DNA from: Scalesia atractyloides
Lineage: Eukaryota; Streptophyta; Magnoliopsida; Asterales; Asteraceae
Length of the DNA stretch: 64,000 nt
Direction of reading: 5' to 3'
Assembly: GCA_947069175.1 (NCBI GenBank)
Contig: CAMTDV010000007.1
Location: 51,851,681 to 51,915,680 of the forward strand
Translations under genes and position numbers: made by a program
Part shown: positions 45,716 through 57,043 of the stretch, in pieces
Numbering within the stretch: the first letter of the stretch is position 1
Layout: every line of letters begins with the position of its first letter
The notes under the pieces: generated by a model
Told to the model about the DNA's origin: nothing
What the model saw: only the letters and a program-made list of their open reading frames with translations
Database searches by the model: none

Positions 45716-47868
45716 GACCCGCAGCAGATATGGTACGGGGCATGATGATTGTCCATAGCTTATGACACTATTATACGCTTAATACTTAAAAGCATCAATT
45801 GTCACACATAATCATAGAATGTGTTCATCAAAACTCATACAATATACAAATGATAACGAATCATGTACAAATATCCCATTCATTACTAAGGCACATCCTT
45901 TGTGTCTTCAACTTCAAATTTTCTCAAAGTCATGTACCTGTATTGTGTGTGAAAAGGTTTTGGGACAACAAAATGTTGGTGAATAGATTCATATTTTAAA
46001 TAAAATGTTTTGCTTTATTAATTGATTCATTTTACTTAGAAATCTTTTAAAAATATATTTAACATGCAACTTCATGTGTTGTAGAAACATCCATAATCAC
46101 CATAACCACAACCACAACCATAACCATAACAACAATCAATAAATCACTGCAATCACAATATAGATACAACAGAAACATTAAGACTCAATGACTATAGCTT
46201 GGATTAGTCTCAACCCAACCTGAAGAGTGAGTCTAATACTGGTGGCGATACTAGGCTACAACCCATGGCCGTGGGGAACCTAGCCAGTCAGGTGGATCCA
46301 TGCTAAACCTTTGACACAAAGCGAGTAAACACATAGATACACGTATATGCGACAATGGATACTAGAAATAATAGAAACAATGAATGCGATACACATAGTG
46401 ACTTATTGACTTTGCATGTTATTTAATCAAATAGAAAACTAACACATGATGCATTCCAAAAATATTTAATAGCTAAAATGCGGTGAGAAATAGATCTAAT
46501 CACTGGTTGCAAAGAAACGATCCACAAGAATGCACCACACGACAGGAAACAGATCAATCTAAAACATTAACGACAATAATCACCCTAAAATATAATTAAC
46601 GAAATCCTAAATGAACAGACAATGATAGGTTGGACTCGTTGGGCCTAACGAGCCTTTACAAGGCTACACCAAGCCTAAAAGCAAGCCTAAGCAAGGCTAC
46701 ACATCCTAAGGACGTGTCTTTGCAAAGCTAGGTCATCCAAAAGATGAGCCTTAGCAATGCTAGGCGTTCTAAGGACTAGCCTTAGCAAAGACTACCTAAA
46801 CGAGCCTGATGGTCCTTAACTAAGGATCTAAACTAAACTAATTAAACTACGAAGGCGATATATAAATGAATAATGAAAAGTAATAGAAAATTACCTCAAA
46901 CAGAAGCTTTACAAAATGAGAAGAGATTGAAGGGCAACACCTCCTTGTCGAGAGTGTAAAGAACAACTACGCATAACATCCAAAGGAGTATTGCACTTGT
47001 GGAACCACCAAAATTTGGTTATTCCCCTTATTTATACTTAAACTAAGTGTTGCAAGCTATATAATTGTTGTCAGGGCAACGTGGGACGAGTGAAAAAGGG
47101 GATTCGCGCCAAACTTGTTTTCGCGATTCCCGCTTCGTTATACCTCTGTTTTGCGTGCGGTTTTTGCCTCTGTACACTATTTTCAGAGTATTATCAACCG
47201 AGAGAGTAATATAACATTCATGGTGCTGAGAATTAGGTTTAATCCTTGGATCTTGATGTGGGTCGAGGATTACATTCTTAAACTTGTGTGTGTGATTCCC
47301 ACTACGCCTAGGATTGGTTATATGCACCATTTGAACCTACTTGCTCCTTAATATACCAAGTATATCTTGGAGCTTTGAATGGTCCAAAATGATAGCCCAA
47401 AGATGGAGAAAAGTTGGCAAGAAAGCCACCCGAAAGTCATCTTATGCCAAAGCTAAGAATGCAACATGTAAAGCTTCTTACTTGATATCATTTTCATCTA
47501 AACCCTCCAAAACACAATGTACTATCTTAGGGAATGCGTTTAATGAAGTTTGTATAATAAGAAGGTCAGGATATGAGTGTTAGGTGTGTTAATGATGTCT
47601 CTAATTTTTTTATCAACTTAAGGAAAAACCTAAGTCTTACACCTTGAGAAATGGATGGTTGCTTTAAGATACATGGAAATGAATTTAGAAACTTCTATAA
47701 AACATGTATGAGACTATAAATCACTAGACATGATAACATGTATGATTAAATATAGAATCTGAAATATTTTATCGCTTGAACATTAAATAAAATTACATGA
47801 AATATAAAAACGGATCGGATTACAAAAACGGGCCTGGTTCTAGAATTTGTTTTTTTACGGATGTTACA
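45716..47868 (-). repeat. Element F 3' LTR
   Basis: 2,153 bp. On the minus strand: TATA box TATAAATAAGGGG (about 47036-47025), putative donor GGTAAT near 46894 and acceptor ACAGGTACATGA at 45938. 46640-46800 holds three or four ~32-bp units of the type TTAGCAARGCTAGGC...AAGGACTAGCC within the putative intron. Frames at 47043-47330 and 47115-47583 are chance. Confidence 0.75.
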
Positions 47869-48532
47869 ATCTCCCATACTTTTGGGAATTTTGTCCCAAA
47901 ATTAGGAGAAAACTACTCGTTTTGTAGTGTAGGGTCTTTCATAGGCGTAAATGATATCGGTTAGATTTAGTAATAGCATTAGGAACTTGAATTTTAAGAT
48001 CAGATTGTTTCTTAGGAATATCATGTAAGAAGTGTTAAACATGAGTCCTAACGTTGCTGAGAATACACTTCTACTTAGATACATCAAGAGTAATGTCTAG
48101 ATCAGATTGAGGTGGTAGCGTTCCTTAATAAGGGTTGCATGCCCAAAATAGAGGAATCACTTTTGATGCCAAAGATGTAGAAGTAAAGAGCGTTAATGAT
48201 TACATACAAGATAGCAGGTCATAGGTGATACGATCTTTACATCATAAAGCCCATAAATGGCGTATCGAGGATTGATTGCGGCTTAAGAGAAAATCATGTC
48301 CCATAGATGACTTGTAACACGAGAGAGTTTGTAACCGTGTCGTAACGTATACTCATGATGCCCAAACTGCAATCTGTGTCACATCTTGATGTTTCCAAAA
48401 GAATTCTCTCATACAACGCCACAATGATAGAGTTAAATGTACAAAGTCATAGAATTCAAATATTTAATCATAAAACCAAAATACACTAACTAAAACTCTC
48501 ATGATTAGTTTAATGTTGTTGTTGAAAATTTA

Positions 48533-48585
48533 ATAGAGACACGTATATATAGGAAGTACCAGCAGCGTATCCACCATGTCTCTAT
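48533..48585 (-). other. Conserved 3' hairpin, copy F1
   Basis: A perfect 9-bp stem (ATAGAGACA with TGTCTCTAT) around a 35-nt loop containing (minus strand) GGTGGATACGCTGCTGG and TACTTCCTATATA. Confidence 0.8.
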
Positions 48586-48669
48586 CAAACTTTCATCCAC
48601 ATCGTTGTTCGAATCATGATTGACAACACACAACTTCTCATGAGTAGTCAAACGAGGCTTTTGATACTT

Positions 48670-48722
48670 CGACAAGAAACTTATATATGAAGTACGAGCG
48701 ACGTATCCACCATGTCCTTATA
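48670..48722 (-). other. Conserved hairpin, decayed copy F2
   Basis: Loop recognisable (TATCCACCATGTCC and TTATATATGAAGTA on plus), but both loop and stem carry changes and the stem no longer pairs well. Confidence 0.6.
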
Positions 48723-48815
48723 GAATTTCATTGGTTTCGTTATTCGGATCATGACATGGACACAACTTACATAGAAACTTCTCTTGACCAGTCTAGCGAG
48801 GTTTTTAATAGTTTG

Positions 48816-48868
48816 ATAAGAACACTTATATATAGGAAATACCAGCAGCGTATCCACCATGTCCTTAT
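48816..48868 (-). other. Conserved 3' hairpin, copy F3
   Basis: The stem ATAAGAACA with TGTCCTTAT pairs at 8 of 9 positions around a 35-nt loop almost identical to F1. F1-F3 lie in tandem units of about 135-150 bp that also share TTCATTGGTTTCGTTATTCGG-like flanks. Confidence 0.75.
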
Positions 48869-49010
48869 ATTCATTGGTTTCGTTAGCGGTTTTGATCGGT
48901 TCTATGCGAAAACTCAACTCAAACTTACAACCAAATAACAAACAACCAATATTTGAGTCTTGAACTTAAAAAGGTGGTTCAATTTGCTAGTTATACCAAG
49001 CAATTCTCTG

Positions 49011-50373
49011 AAACGCGTCGATATGCGGCTAGTACAATGTCGGATTGTGAGATACTCTGTGGAATATTATTGAATGCCCGAGGAAATTAATAATAGTACG
49101 GCATCCATTGTTTAGCCATTATTGTGTCGAACAGTGCTACCAAATTGTTTCCTGGGAAAAACGGTCTTGCCATTCCAGCAAAGAACAACAAAAAAAACAC
49201 GTCAAATCACAGTTTTCAAAATTTCACTAAATGTTAGCTAGCACAAGAACTGAGTTCGGTAGTTAGCACAACTATGCTTGGTTGAGTTGGCGTAGATATC
49301 ACAACTTTGCAAGTCACCATAATTGCACCTATTCATATAGTCGAAAAACCTAAGTTCTGAATTCTTGTTCAAACCATGAAATTGATGATAACCCAATAAT
49401 TAGAATGGTCCAATTTACAATAGCCCTATGATTAAAATCATATTTATCCATGAAACCATCCCAAAGATTCAGTCTTTTTATACTTAGCATTCGGATTTGA
49501 ATTATACATGATAACACATTGAAAATATTTTTGTAATTTTTGAATTTTGAAAACTTAAAGAAATGCGGAAAACTAAAACTTGTAAAAACAACTCATAAAT
49601 TTTGTGAAGTCACACGTAAGAAGATCATATTAAGCAAGTCATAGATGATATCTTTTTTGGTTTTTGTAGATCAAAATGTTTACCGGTATTTTTTATCCAC
49701 TTAAACTCTTCCACATCATTTTTCAAACGATGTTTCGTGATATGGTTTTGGTAAATCTATAACAAACTTATCCGTGTTCCCCATCACGTTGATATACTCC
49801 CGTATCAAGGTATACACAAGAGTTTCATCTTTCTAGGTGAATACCACTTCATCTATAATAGGAAAAATGTGAAACTTGAAGAGCTCTGGTTAGTGCCACC
49901 GCATAGACAAAGAGATTGAAGCTCGACTTGGGGGAAATATAACATAAAGGTATATTTCCTCTATAAATTTCATATCTTTTGATATTTGATTCATCATGAT
50001 TGGAAAGTATATACCATTTTGTAATATAGTCTGATAAAAGAGAAATTTGTCCAAGGTTACGCGATGATGCTTTTTTAGAAAGATATTATAGAAGTTCTAT
50101 GTTAGTAACACCGTACATTCAAAAGAATGACTATAATATCCTGAATGACAAGCAGTATAAAGTCCTAGTAACTCAGAATCTTGGCAATCTATTAGACGAA
50201 ATTACAATACTAAGACCATATGTCTGTGAGATGTTGATCCACGTGATACGTAGTTCTTAATCTTTATATCACTAGACACACTTTCATTTTATGTGGAGAG
50301 CCTACTGATACATCATATGTTGATACTATCACCATTTAATATTGTGATACATTGTGATAGTCTAACTACTGAA
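49011..50373. other. Unassigned stretch between F and H
   Basis: About 1.36 kb with no element ends found. On the minus strand near 49700-49830 a broken reading frame gives KDETLVYTLIREYINVMGNT and DKFVIDLPKPYHETSFEK. It looks protein-like, but I cannot name it. Otherwise nothing. Confidence 0.4.
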
Positions 50374-51019
50374 TGTTAGGGTAGGTTCTATTTATGTATG
50401 GATCAGTAATCCTTCCATGTATCCTACACGCATTATTCTTTAAATGTTCAGCGGGTATTGGAAGGTTCAAGGATCCTTAGACCTTGTAAAAGTTTCTAAC
50501 GATTGTCTTCGTTATATTATTTGAATTTAGTGCAGGGTTAATAGATGGACTTGATCAAGCTGGAATATTATGGAATATACTTGGATTAGAGCATGTGCAC
50601 ATGAGGCAAGAGCCGTTATAGGTGAACGTGGGAGCTTCCCCATTTTTTGTTTAGTTAGTTACATGATATTTTATGAAATATAGAAGGGGATATTGAGCTT
50701 GATTAAAGGGACTTGCACATTTTCTATTACTCTCGCTAACTGCTCTCACACACACACGAACTCAGTTGTAACGAGCTCAATATCGTCTGAAGTTGTAGTT
50801 CCTTTTGTGCAATATAGTTGATAGTGATAGGTTTCACTATCCGAGGTTTTTTATGCCGAAGATCTCATAAAGACCAAGGGCTTTTTCCTCGTACAAATCT
50901 TGGTGTTTATTGTCATTTTCGTTTTATGATTAATTACGTTGTTTCTCATACATTTAAACACTTACCCTCACAATCAAGATTTGGTTACATTACCCTTAAA
51001 CCGATTTTTGACCAAAACA
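50374..51019 (+). repeat. Element H 5' LTR
   Basis: The end (CCAAAACA) is fixed by the primer site; the start at TGTTAGGGTAGG is a best guess. No second copy exists in the window. Confidence 0.6.
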
Positions 51020-51101
51020 ATTTGGCGCCCACCGTGGGGCAAGTGGTGCTTCAATTCTAAGAATTTCCGTTCCTTTAATAAAGTTAATTCCCATTAACTT
51101 T

Positions 51102-52980
51102 ATGGCCTCTCAGGGGGTAGCTACTTCAAGTGTCATGCCAGCGGTTACCTCATCTCAAACCACTATGCCTTTACCTCCATTCCCCCAACATTTCAGAAGA
51201 ATGCTGAAAATGCTCAGAAGAAGACATCATCCGTCTTCACAGGATCAAAAACCTATGTTGTTTCTTCTTCTACAACCACTAACAATGATATTTCTTTTTT
51301 AGTGTTGTAGATGAAAGGCTATTTGGAGTAGCAAGACAAAACTAATAGAGGATACTTCGCGAAATTGATGAGATCAAGAAGCAGAAGAGACCGGCAGAAG
51401 ATCAGTCTCCACTGATGCCTAGGTCATTGGATTTTGCTACTCCATCATCAACTATCCAGCATTCTAGGGGATCCAATGTTCAGCTTCAAGGATCCTACTT
51501 CCAACCTCAAGGATCCTTTATCCTTCGGCAAGAATCACTAGAGACAACTCAGCCTCAAAGTCCTTCTACCAACCTGGAGGATCACAAGGAATGTATGAGC
51601 CTCAGGATCCTACTTCCAGCATCAAGGATCCTCAACTCGGATGCAAGGATCCATGGATTATTCAACTAGACCTTCAGTACCAATGTATCCTGGATCCAAC
51701 ATCTTTCAGGATCAAGGATCCTCAATAAGTCAACCACTTAGAAATTCTGAAGTCCATGATGGGGACCTCATTCAAATGCAAACTATTGCTTCATCAGTCC
51801 CTACTTTGCCAGCAGACATCTCTTGTCCTCAATACACTTCGCAATACCACCTTTGAGTCAAACAGGAGGTAACAATTTTAACAACACATTTATGGATACT
51901 AATTATGGTTTCATACAGGATGTAGGGATCAACCAGGCTACGACCAGGGAGCTACAGAAGTTCAAGGATATGATATCCAGCGCTCCGGTGATAGTTAAAT
52001 CTATTCCTGAAATTCCAAATGGAAGTCACAAGGTGTCTCGCTTTGCACCACCCATATGCCTGGCAGAGATTCCAAAATGCTTCCAAACACCCAACATGAT
52101 GTTGTACGACGGAACAACTGATCCAGAGGAACACGTGGCTCAATACTGGGAGAGAATGGAGATAAACCCCATTCCTAAAAGGTTAAAAGAAGCTTGCTTG
52201 TGTAAGGGCTTCGGATCCACACTTACTAGATCAACACTCAAATGGATGCTAAGTCTTCCTCCCTACTCGATTACTTCATTCTTTCATTTAGTTAACCTAT
52301 TCAATAATCAATTTTCAGGTAGTAAAACTTTTGAAAGGCTAACTAGTGACTTGTATAAGATAACCCAGGCTCGTGATGAATCCTTAAGGGATTATGTCAC
52401 TACGTTTGGTAAAGAATCCTTAGAAATCCTGAATCTAGATGTTCCAACTGCGGTTGAGGCATTTAAAATGGAATTACAAAAAGATTCTCCATTTTACGAA
52501 GACCTTGTCATAACCCCTTGCAGGAACTTGGATGAAGTAAGAAACGGGGCTCTGAGATTCATCTGATTAGAGGATGATAAGAGAATACAAGACATAATCA
52601 CTAGTTCTAATAAACAGGAGTACAACGACAAAAAGCAAGGATCCTTCTACAAGAATAATAGATCCAAGTAGTACTCCAAACCTGATAATCAAAATGTTCA
52701 TGCAGTTGAACAAGATAATGATGAGGAGGAATATCCTCGAATATCTGAATATTGCTTTTATGTTAATAACAATGAATTGATGGTTGCTTTGCAGAACTTA
52801 GGTGAAAAAGCTAGGTGGCCGAAGAAGAACGAGAAGTCTAACTCCTTCAAAGATAAGTCCAAATGTTGAGCATACCATGAAGACTTTGGACATCTTACAG
52901 ACGAATGCATAGCTCTAAGGAGAAAAATTGGCTATATCCTCAGTAAGGGGCACTGCAGGAAGAAGTAAAGGATCCAGGAT
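51102..52980 (+). pseudogene. Tat-like Gag of element H, broken
   Basis: Structural Gag of element H. The N-terminal part (51102-51860) is Gln/Ser/Pro-rich with QGS-type repeats at a 7-residue spacing, spread over shifted frames. The intact capsid frame runs 51823-52566: KSIPEIPNGSHKVSRFAPP, MMLYDGTTDPEEHVAQYWERM, then WMLSLPPYSITSFFHLVNLF, FERLTSDLYKITQ and ESLRDYVTTFGKE. This order is typical of plant Tat/Athila Gag. A stop at 52564 and a TGA at 52867 (just inside the Cys/His motif C-x-AYHEDFGHLTDEC) show decay. Confidence 0.8.
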
Positions 52981-53319
52981 CCGGAAAATGTTCCAGAAAA
53001 AGCTGCTCCACCTCTGACTGATGCATAAATCATAAACTTTATCTCCGGAGGGTCCGATATCTGTGGAACCTCGTTCTTGGCGGCAAAGAGGCATGCCAAA
53101 GAAACCAAGTTGGAAATGGAGACAGGCCCATTAGGACCTCCACTCTAACTTAGCAGAAAATTATATCCTTTGATGAGGATGATCGTGTTGATATTCTAGA
53201 TCCTTTTCATGATGGTTTAGTTATTACTTTATTTATAGCTAATCACTTCGTTCGCAGGGTCCTGATAGACGGTGGAAGCTCTATGAACATCATACAGGTT
53301 GATGTCGTGAAAAGGATGA

Positions 53320-56300
53320 TGTCACACCCCGTATTTTCAACCAAACACCGGTGGGCCGGGTGGCGAATATCATGACGTAAGTTGATATCATCATAGTCCA
53401 TTAAACACAGCACAACAGAAGTCTTGGAATTTAAATTACTATTACAAACCAAATGTTCAAAGTACAAAAAATAATATACAGACGGCTTGTAATGAAAGAT
53501 CCACAGGCGGATCGTAAAATGTACAAAAATGTATAACAAACTTTGGGCAGATCTAAGGATTTGCAAGATCCTCTTATATCAGTACCGAGCAGCTTCCAGC
53601 CTATTTCGTATTGTACCTGCATCTTAGTCTTTTGAAAATACGCCATCTTTCGCTGGTAAATACACCCGACTGACTCATTTTGATAACATTTTTAAAATTT
53701 GATTTAAGTGCACAGGGCACAAATCTTTTATAACTTGGGAAAGTCAGCGTTGTAACTTTGTTAACAGCTTTACATGTTTGTCAATACATATGGGGCCCAG
53801 TACAAAGACCGAGACATGATTAACGTACACACCACTTATGAACCCACGAAGGAGTTATCCCCAACTTGTGGGTAAATATAATTTAGCATTCGCATCTATC
53901 GGGTGTATGTCTACACCCCGTGCTTTGGTCGTGGCCATTAACTAATGTAATGAGCCGAGGATATCCAGGACACGGTCGTTAACCCCCAATGTTTAAATTA
54001 TCAAACAAAACTGATCAAAACGGAATATCCGGATTTACTAGCCACAATCCAGCATTCGATTGATCCCATTTCCGACCAAGCGGTAATAATTTACCGTAAC
54101 CCAAGCACGTATAGGGAAAATAAGTCAAGAGTATTTACCTGAGCTAGTCTTCTTTTAATTTAATAACTCAGCCATACACAAAAGTACTAAGTGCAGATAG
54201 CATTTACCGGCAAGTCTCTAGTCTGGATTATGGCATAAGCTAACCAATTAAATACTACGGTCTTTGTTTAAGTCATAGACTTAGACCGAGTAGTGTACAT
54301 GTTCAACACGTATAACGCTTGATTAAACGATGATTGGATAGAATGTAGTTTAAACCCTACAAGTACCTTGACTTGCATAATATGGCTAAACTATAAACAT
54401 TCTGGATTTTGAGACTTAAATGATAAGGTTAGACCCGTTTCGGTTAATTTTCGTAAATTAATTACATATACTTAATCGTACGCATCTTAGCGATAACGGG
54501 TAACCGGATAAGTCATGGACAAGTTCTATATGTCATTATACTTTAAATAAGTTGTAATATCAGTAGGATACTAACTTATATGCCCGAAAGGTTTTGAAAC
54601 GAAATTATGCATCATAAGGGCGTTTTGGTAATTATATGTCGTATAAAAGGAACTTGCATGTATTCTGATGTTATGATCATAAACATTCTAGAAAAATACT
54701 TAATTTGTGATATGTTATCAGTAAGATAGCACACATAAGTGTGGTTTGTTGTTTAAGACCAAACACACCAAAAGGGCATTTTGGTCATTTAAAAGTATAG
54801 TTTACGATATTATACTAAAATCAGTTTATGATCAGAATATTAACATCATAATATGTTAATTACATTAACATATCAGTAGGTAATTCAATTGCAAGTCCAT
54901 TGTTGATTAAAACCTTGTTTTATGTAAAAAAAAAGGGTATTTTAGTCAAATTTTGACATTTTGCGGAAGGTTGTGCATAAACTCAGATTATGATTATGAT
55001 CATGTAATCTAACCTCATAGGGTTATGCTACATTGCATTATGATCATAATGTGACCTTAATTCAGAAGTTAACTAATCTAAGTCGGGTCAGAATCGAAAG
55101 TCAAAGCAGAAGTCAAACTTCGCGACTTTCGGTTGCGAACCGACTCTAGGACTAAAATTGACGGATCGAACATGTTCCTACATGTTCTAATACTTATTAC
55201 CAACTTGTTTAAGTGTCAAAAACATACTTATAACATATATAAACTCAGCTTATAACATTTATGAAATCTGACCCGTTTGACTTTTTAAAACAATAACTTT
55301 GACCCGTCAATTGACCTAGTATACGTGATCTTTAGGAGGTGCCCCTTTAAGGGGTTAATACCTTCCTAATTACGACCACTTAGCCATATTCATTTCGAAC
55401 AATGGCTGGACCATAATTGGTCTTAACCGAAAGTCAAGGCATTTGTCGAAAATGCTTGACTTATGGCTATTAAAAGCCTATAAAAAGAAAAGAGCAGAGA
55501 TGGAGCACTTACAAGTGATCCAAGGGAAACTTAGAACTCAAAGGGAAGCTCCCAAATGGTCAGGAACTTCCAAGAGTGTAATAGAGAGGAGAATAAGTGA
55601 ATGAGCAAAGAATATGGTGAACTAGTGGGCTATTTATTATGCAAGGAGGTATGTGATGATGAAGCCAGGTGTTAGAGGTGTTCTAGGATCATCACAAGTG
55701 TCTAGAAAGGTGTCAAGAGCTGCAAGAGTGTGGCAATTTGCAGGCTAGGTGGCTTCCTCACAAAGATTTGGAGTTTTTGACACATTTAGTCCCTCATTAA
55801 TAGTTTTGTGGATTGTCATGAATTGTCCCTTGACTTATATCCAATGATATAATGATACAATTTGGTCTTTTCGTTCAATACGAGATGTATTGAAGAAGAA
55901 TAAGAGTAACCGAACATTAATGGGTGTCACACTAGGTGTTCTTACGACTTATAAGCGTTTACTAGCTTAAAAGTGAAAGATACGAATACTTATGGTTTAA
56001 TGGGTTAAATCACCCAAGCTAGTAAGGTTTAATGTTCGGTGAAGATGTGTGATACTCAAGAATGGTGAATCACAAGATATCACCTTAACCGGGAGTCATT
56101 CAGCTCGAAAAATGACTTAATTATGCAAGGAAAAGGTAATAATAAAGTCTAGGGGCCTTAGGGTTAATAGTTGAAAGTTTATATGGTGCAAAACTGAAGT
56201 TCTAAGGCTTCGCCGTAAGCTACGGTTGCCAAACCGTAGCTTACGGTTAGTTATAAATTCTAACCAGAAAGTCTGGACCGTAAGCTACGGTCACGGACCG

Positions 56301-56406
56301 TAAGCTACTGTCAGGTTTAAAAATAATTTTTTTTCCGGATTTGTTTAAGGAGTTGAGTGGCTAACTTATTTGAGATGTATTTATATTTTTTTATTTATAT
56401 TATTAT

Positions 56407-56446
<40 letters not shown>

Positions 56447-56504
56447 TAAGGGTATATACACGTGTAGGTTTATTATCGAATACGAATTTTTACGAGGTGT
56501 TACA
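53320..56504 (-). mobile_element. Solo LTR G, 3.2 kb, in H protease
   Basis: A TGTCACACCCC start and GGTGTTACA end are flanked by the exact duplication GATGA (53315-53319 and 56505-56509). There is no interior and no second LTR. Minus orientation is inferred from the TGTAAC...GTGACA polarity shared with C and D, and from a donor GTAAGT (at 55512) and acceptor GCAGGTAC (at 53617) in that order. A (TA)n tract lies at 56408-56441. Confidence 0.92.
56205..56315 (-). repeat. Palindromic CCGTAAGCTACGG repeats in U3 of G
   Basis: Four copies of a 13-16-bp near-palindrome: 56212, 56232 (inverted), 56277 and 56298 (one mismatch). GC-rich in an AT-rich LTR, comparable in position to the repeats in D and the E solo LTR. 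Confidence 0.85.
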
Positions 56505-56760
56505 GATGAACATCCCGGAATCAGAAATAATCCGGAGATCATCTGTCCTTGTAGGATTCAGTGGTGAGACCAAAAACACGCTGGGGGACATCAAACTCCC
56601 AATCTATATCGAGGGGGTAAACTCTGTACAAAAATTTTGTGTTATTGACTTCTTGTCTTGTTGTAATGTTATCCTTGGCACGCCTTGGATTCACGAAATG
56701 AAAGTTGTTCCATCAACCTACCACCAATGTGTCATACTACCACCACCTTGAGGGGGTAAT

Positions 56761-57043
56761 GAAAATAGAGAGTGATCAACAAGAGGCCAAGAATTGTTAT
56801 ACCTCTTCAATGAAACCGGTATCACAACCAAGGGAAGCATAGCAATCACAACAACCTCCAAGGAGTGTCCTAGAGGCAGCAGAATAAGACATCAAGGATG
56901 TAATGCTGGATCCTCAGGATCCTAAAATTAAAGTCTACATAGGATCCGGGATCCTTGACAGTATAGAGCAGCATCTAGTATCCTTCCTAAAAAGAACACG
57001 AGGATATGACAGGTATATCTAAAGATATTATAACACATAAAGT
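56761..57043 (+). pseudogene. Element H spacer up to the start of RT
   Basis: Broken frames between protease and RT: YRAASSILPKKNTRI-type text is the shifted form of a segment leading into EDMTGISKDIITH, the box just before RT in Tat-like elements. The sequence then loses similarity, so the catalytic RT core is missing. Confidence 0.6.

Larger units (their letters stand above)
45716..49010 (-). mobile_element. Gypsy element F, 3' LTR and 3' interior only
   Basis: An LTR at 45716-47868 (TGTCACACCCGACC to GATGTTACA) resembles element A's LTR ends. Beyond it lies the purine tract complement (ATCTCCCATACTTTTGGG) and about 1.1 kb of interior with three copies of the conserved hairpin, then a block similar to element A (AACAACCAA...TTTGAGTCT). 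No 5' LTR, primer site or gag was found, so the element is truncated near 49010. Confidence 0.75.
52981..56760 (+). pseudogene. Element H protease region, split by solo LTR G
   Basis: The aspartic protease would mature the Gag-Pol polyprotein. Before G: INFISGGSDICGTS, then frameshifted DILDPFHDGLVI, then VLIDGGSSMNIIQVDVVKRM (about 53259-53319), containing the catalytic D-G-G-S motif (usually D-T/S-G). After G, 56505-56751 continues NIPESEIIRRSSVLVGFSG, KLPIYIEGVN and FLSCCNVILGTPWIHEMK, the flap-to-C-terminal part. Removing G and one GATGA leaves the frame continuous across the junction; other frameshifts upstream make it non-functional. Confidence 0.8.
50374..57043 (+). mobile_element. Gypsy element H (Tat-like), truncated at RT
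   Basis: A 5' LTR (about 50374-51019) is followed by the primer site TGGCGCCCACCGTGGGG (51023-51039), then Gag, a knuckle-like Cys/His motif and protease on the plus strand. Solo LTR G (53320-56504) interrupts the protease region. After G the protease frame resumes, then a spacer, then HEDMTGISKDIITH-like text (about 56998-57040), which normally opens the RT region. The element ends there. No RT, integrase or 3' LTR. Confidence 0.8.

Noticed and set aside
56370..56567. Frame starting in (TA)n and running into the H protease
   Set aside because: The N-terminal part is microsatellite inside solo LTR G; only the part after 56505 is real protease.
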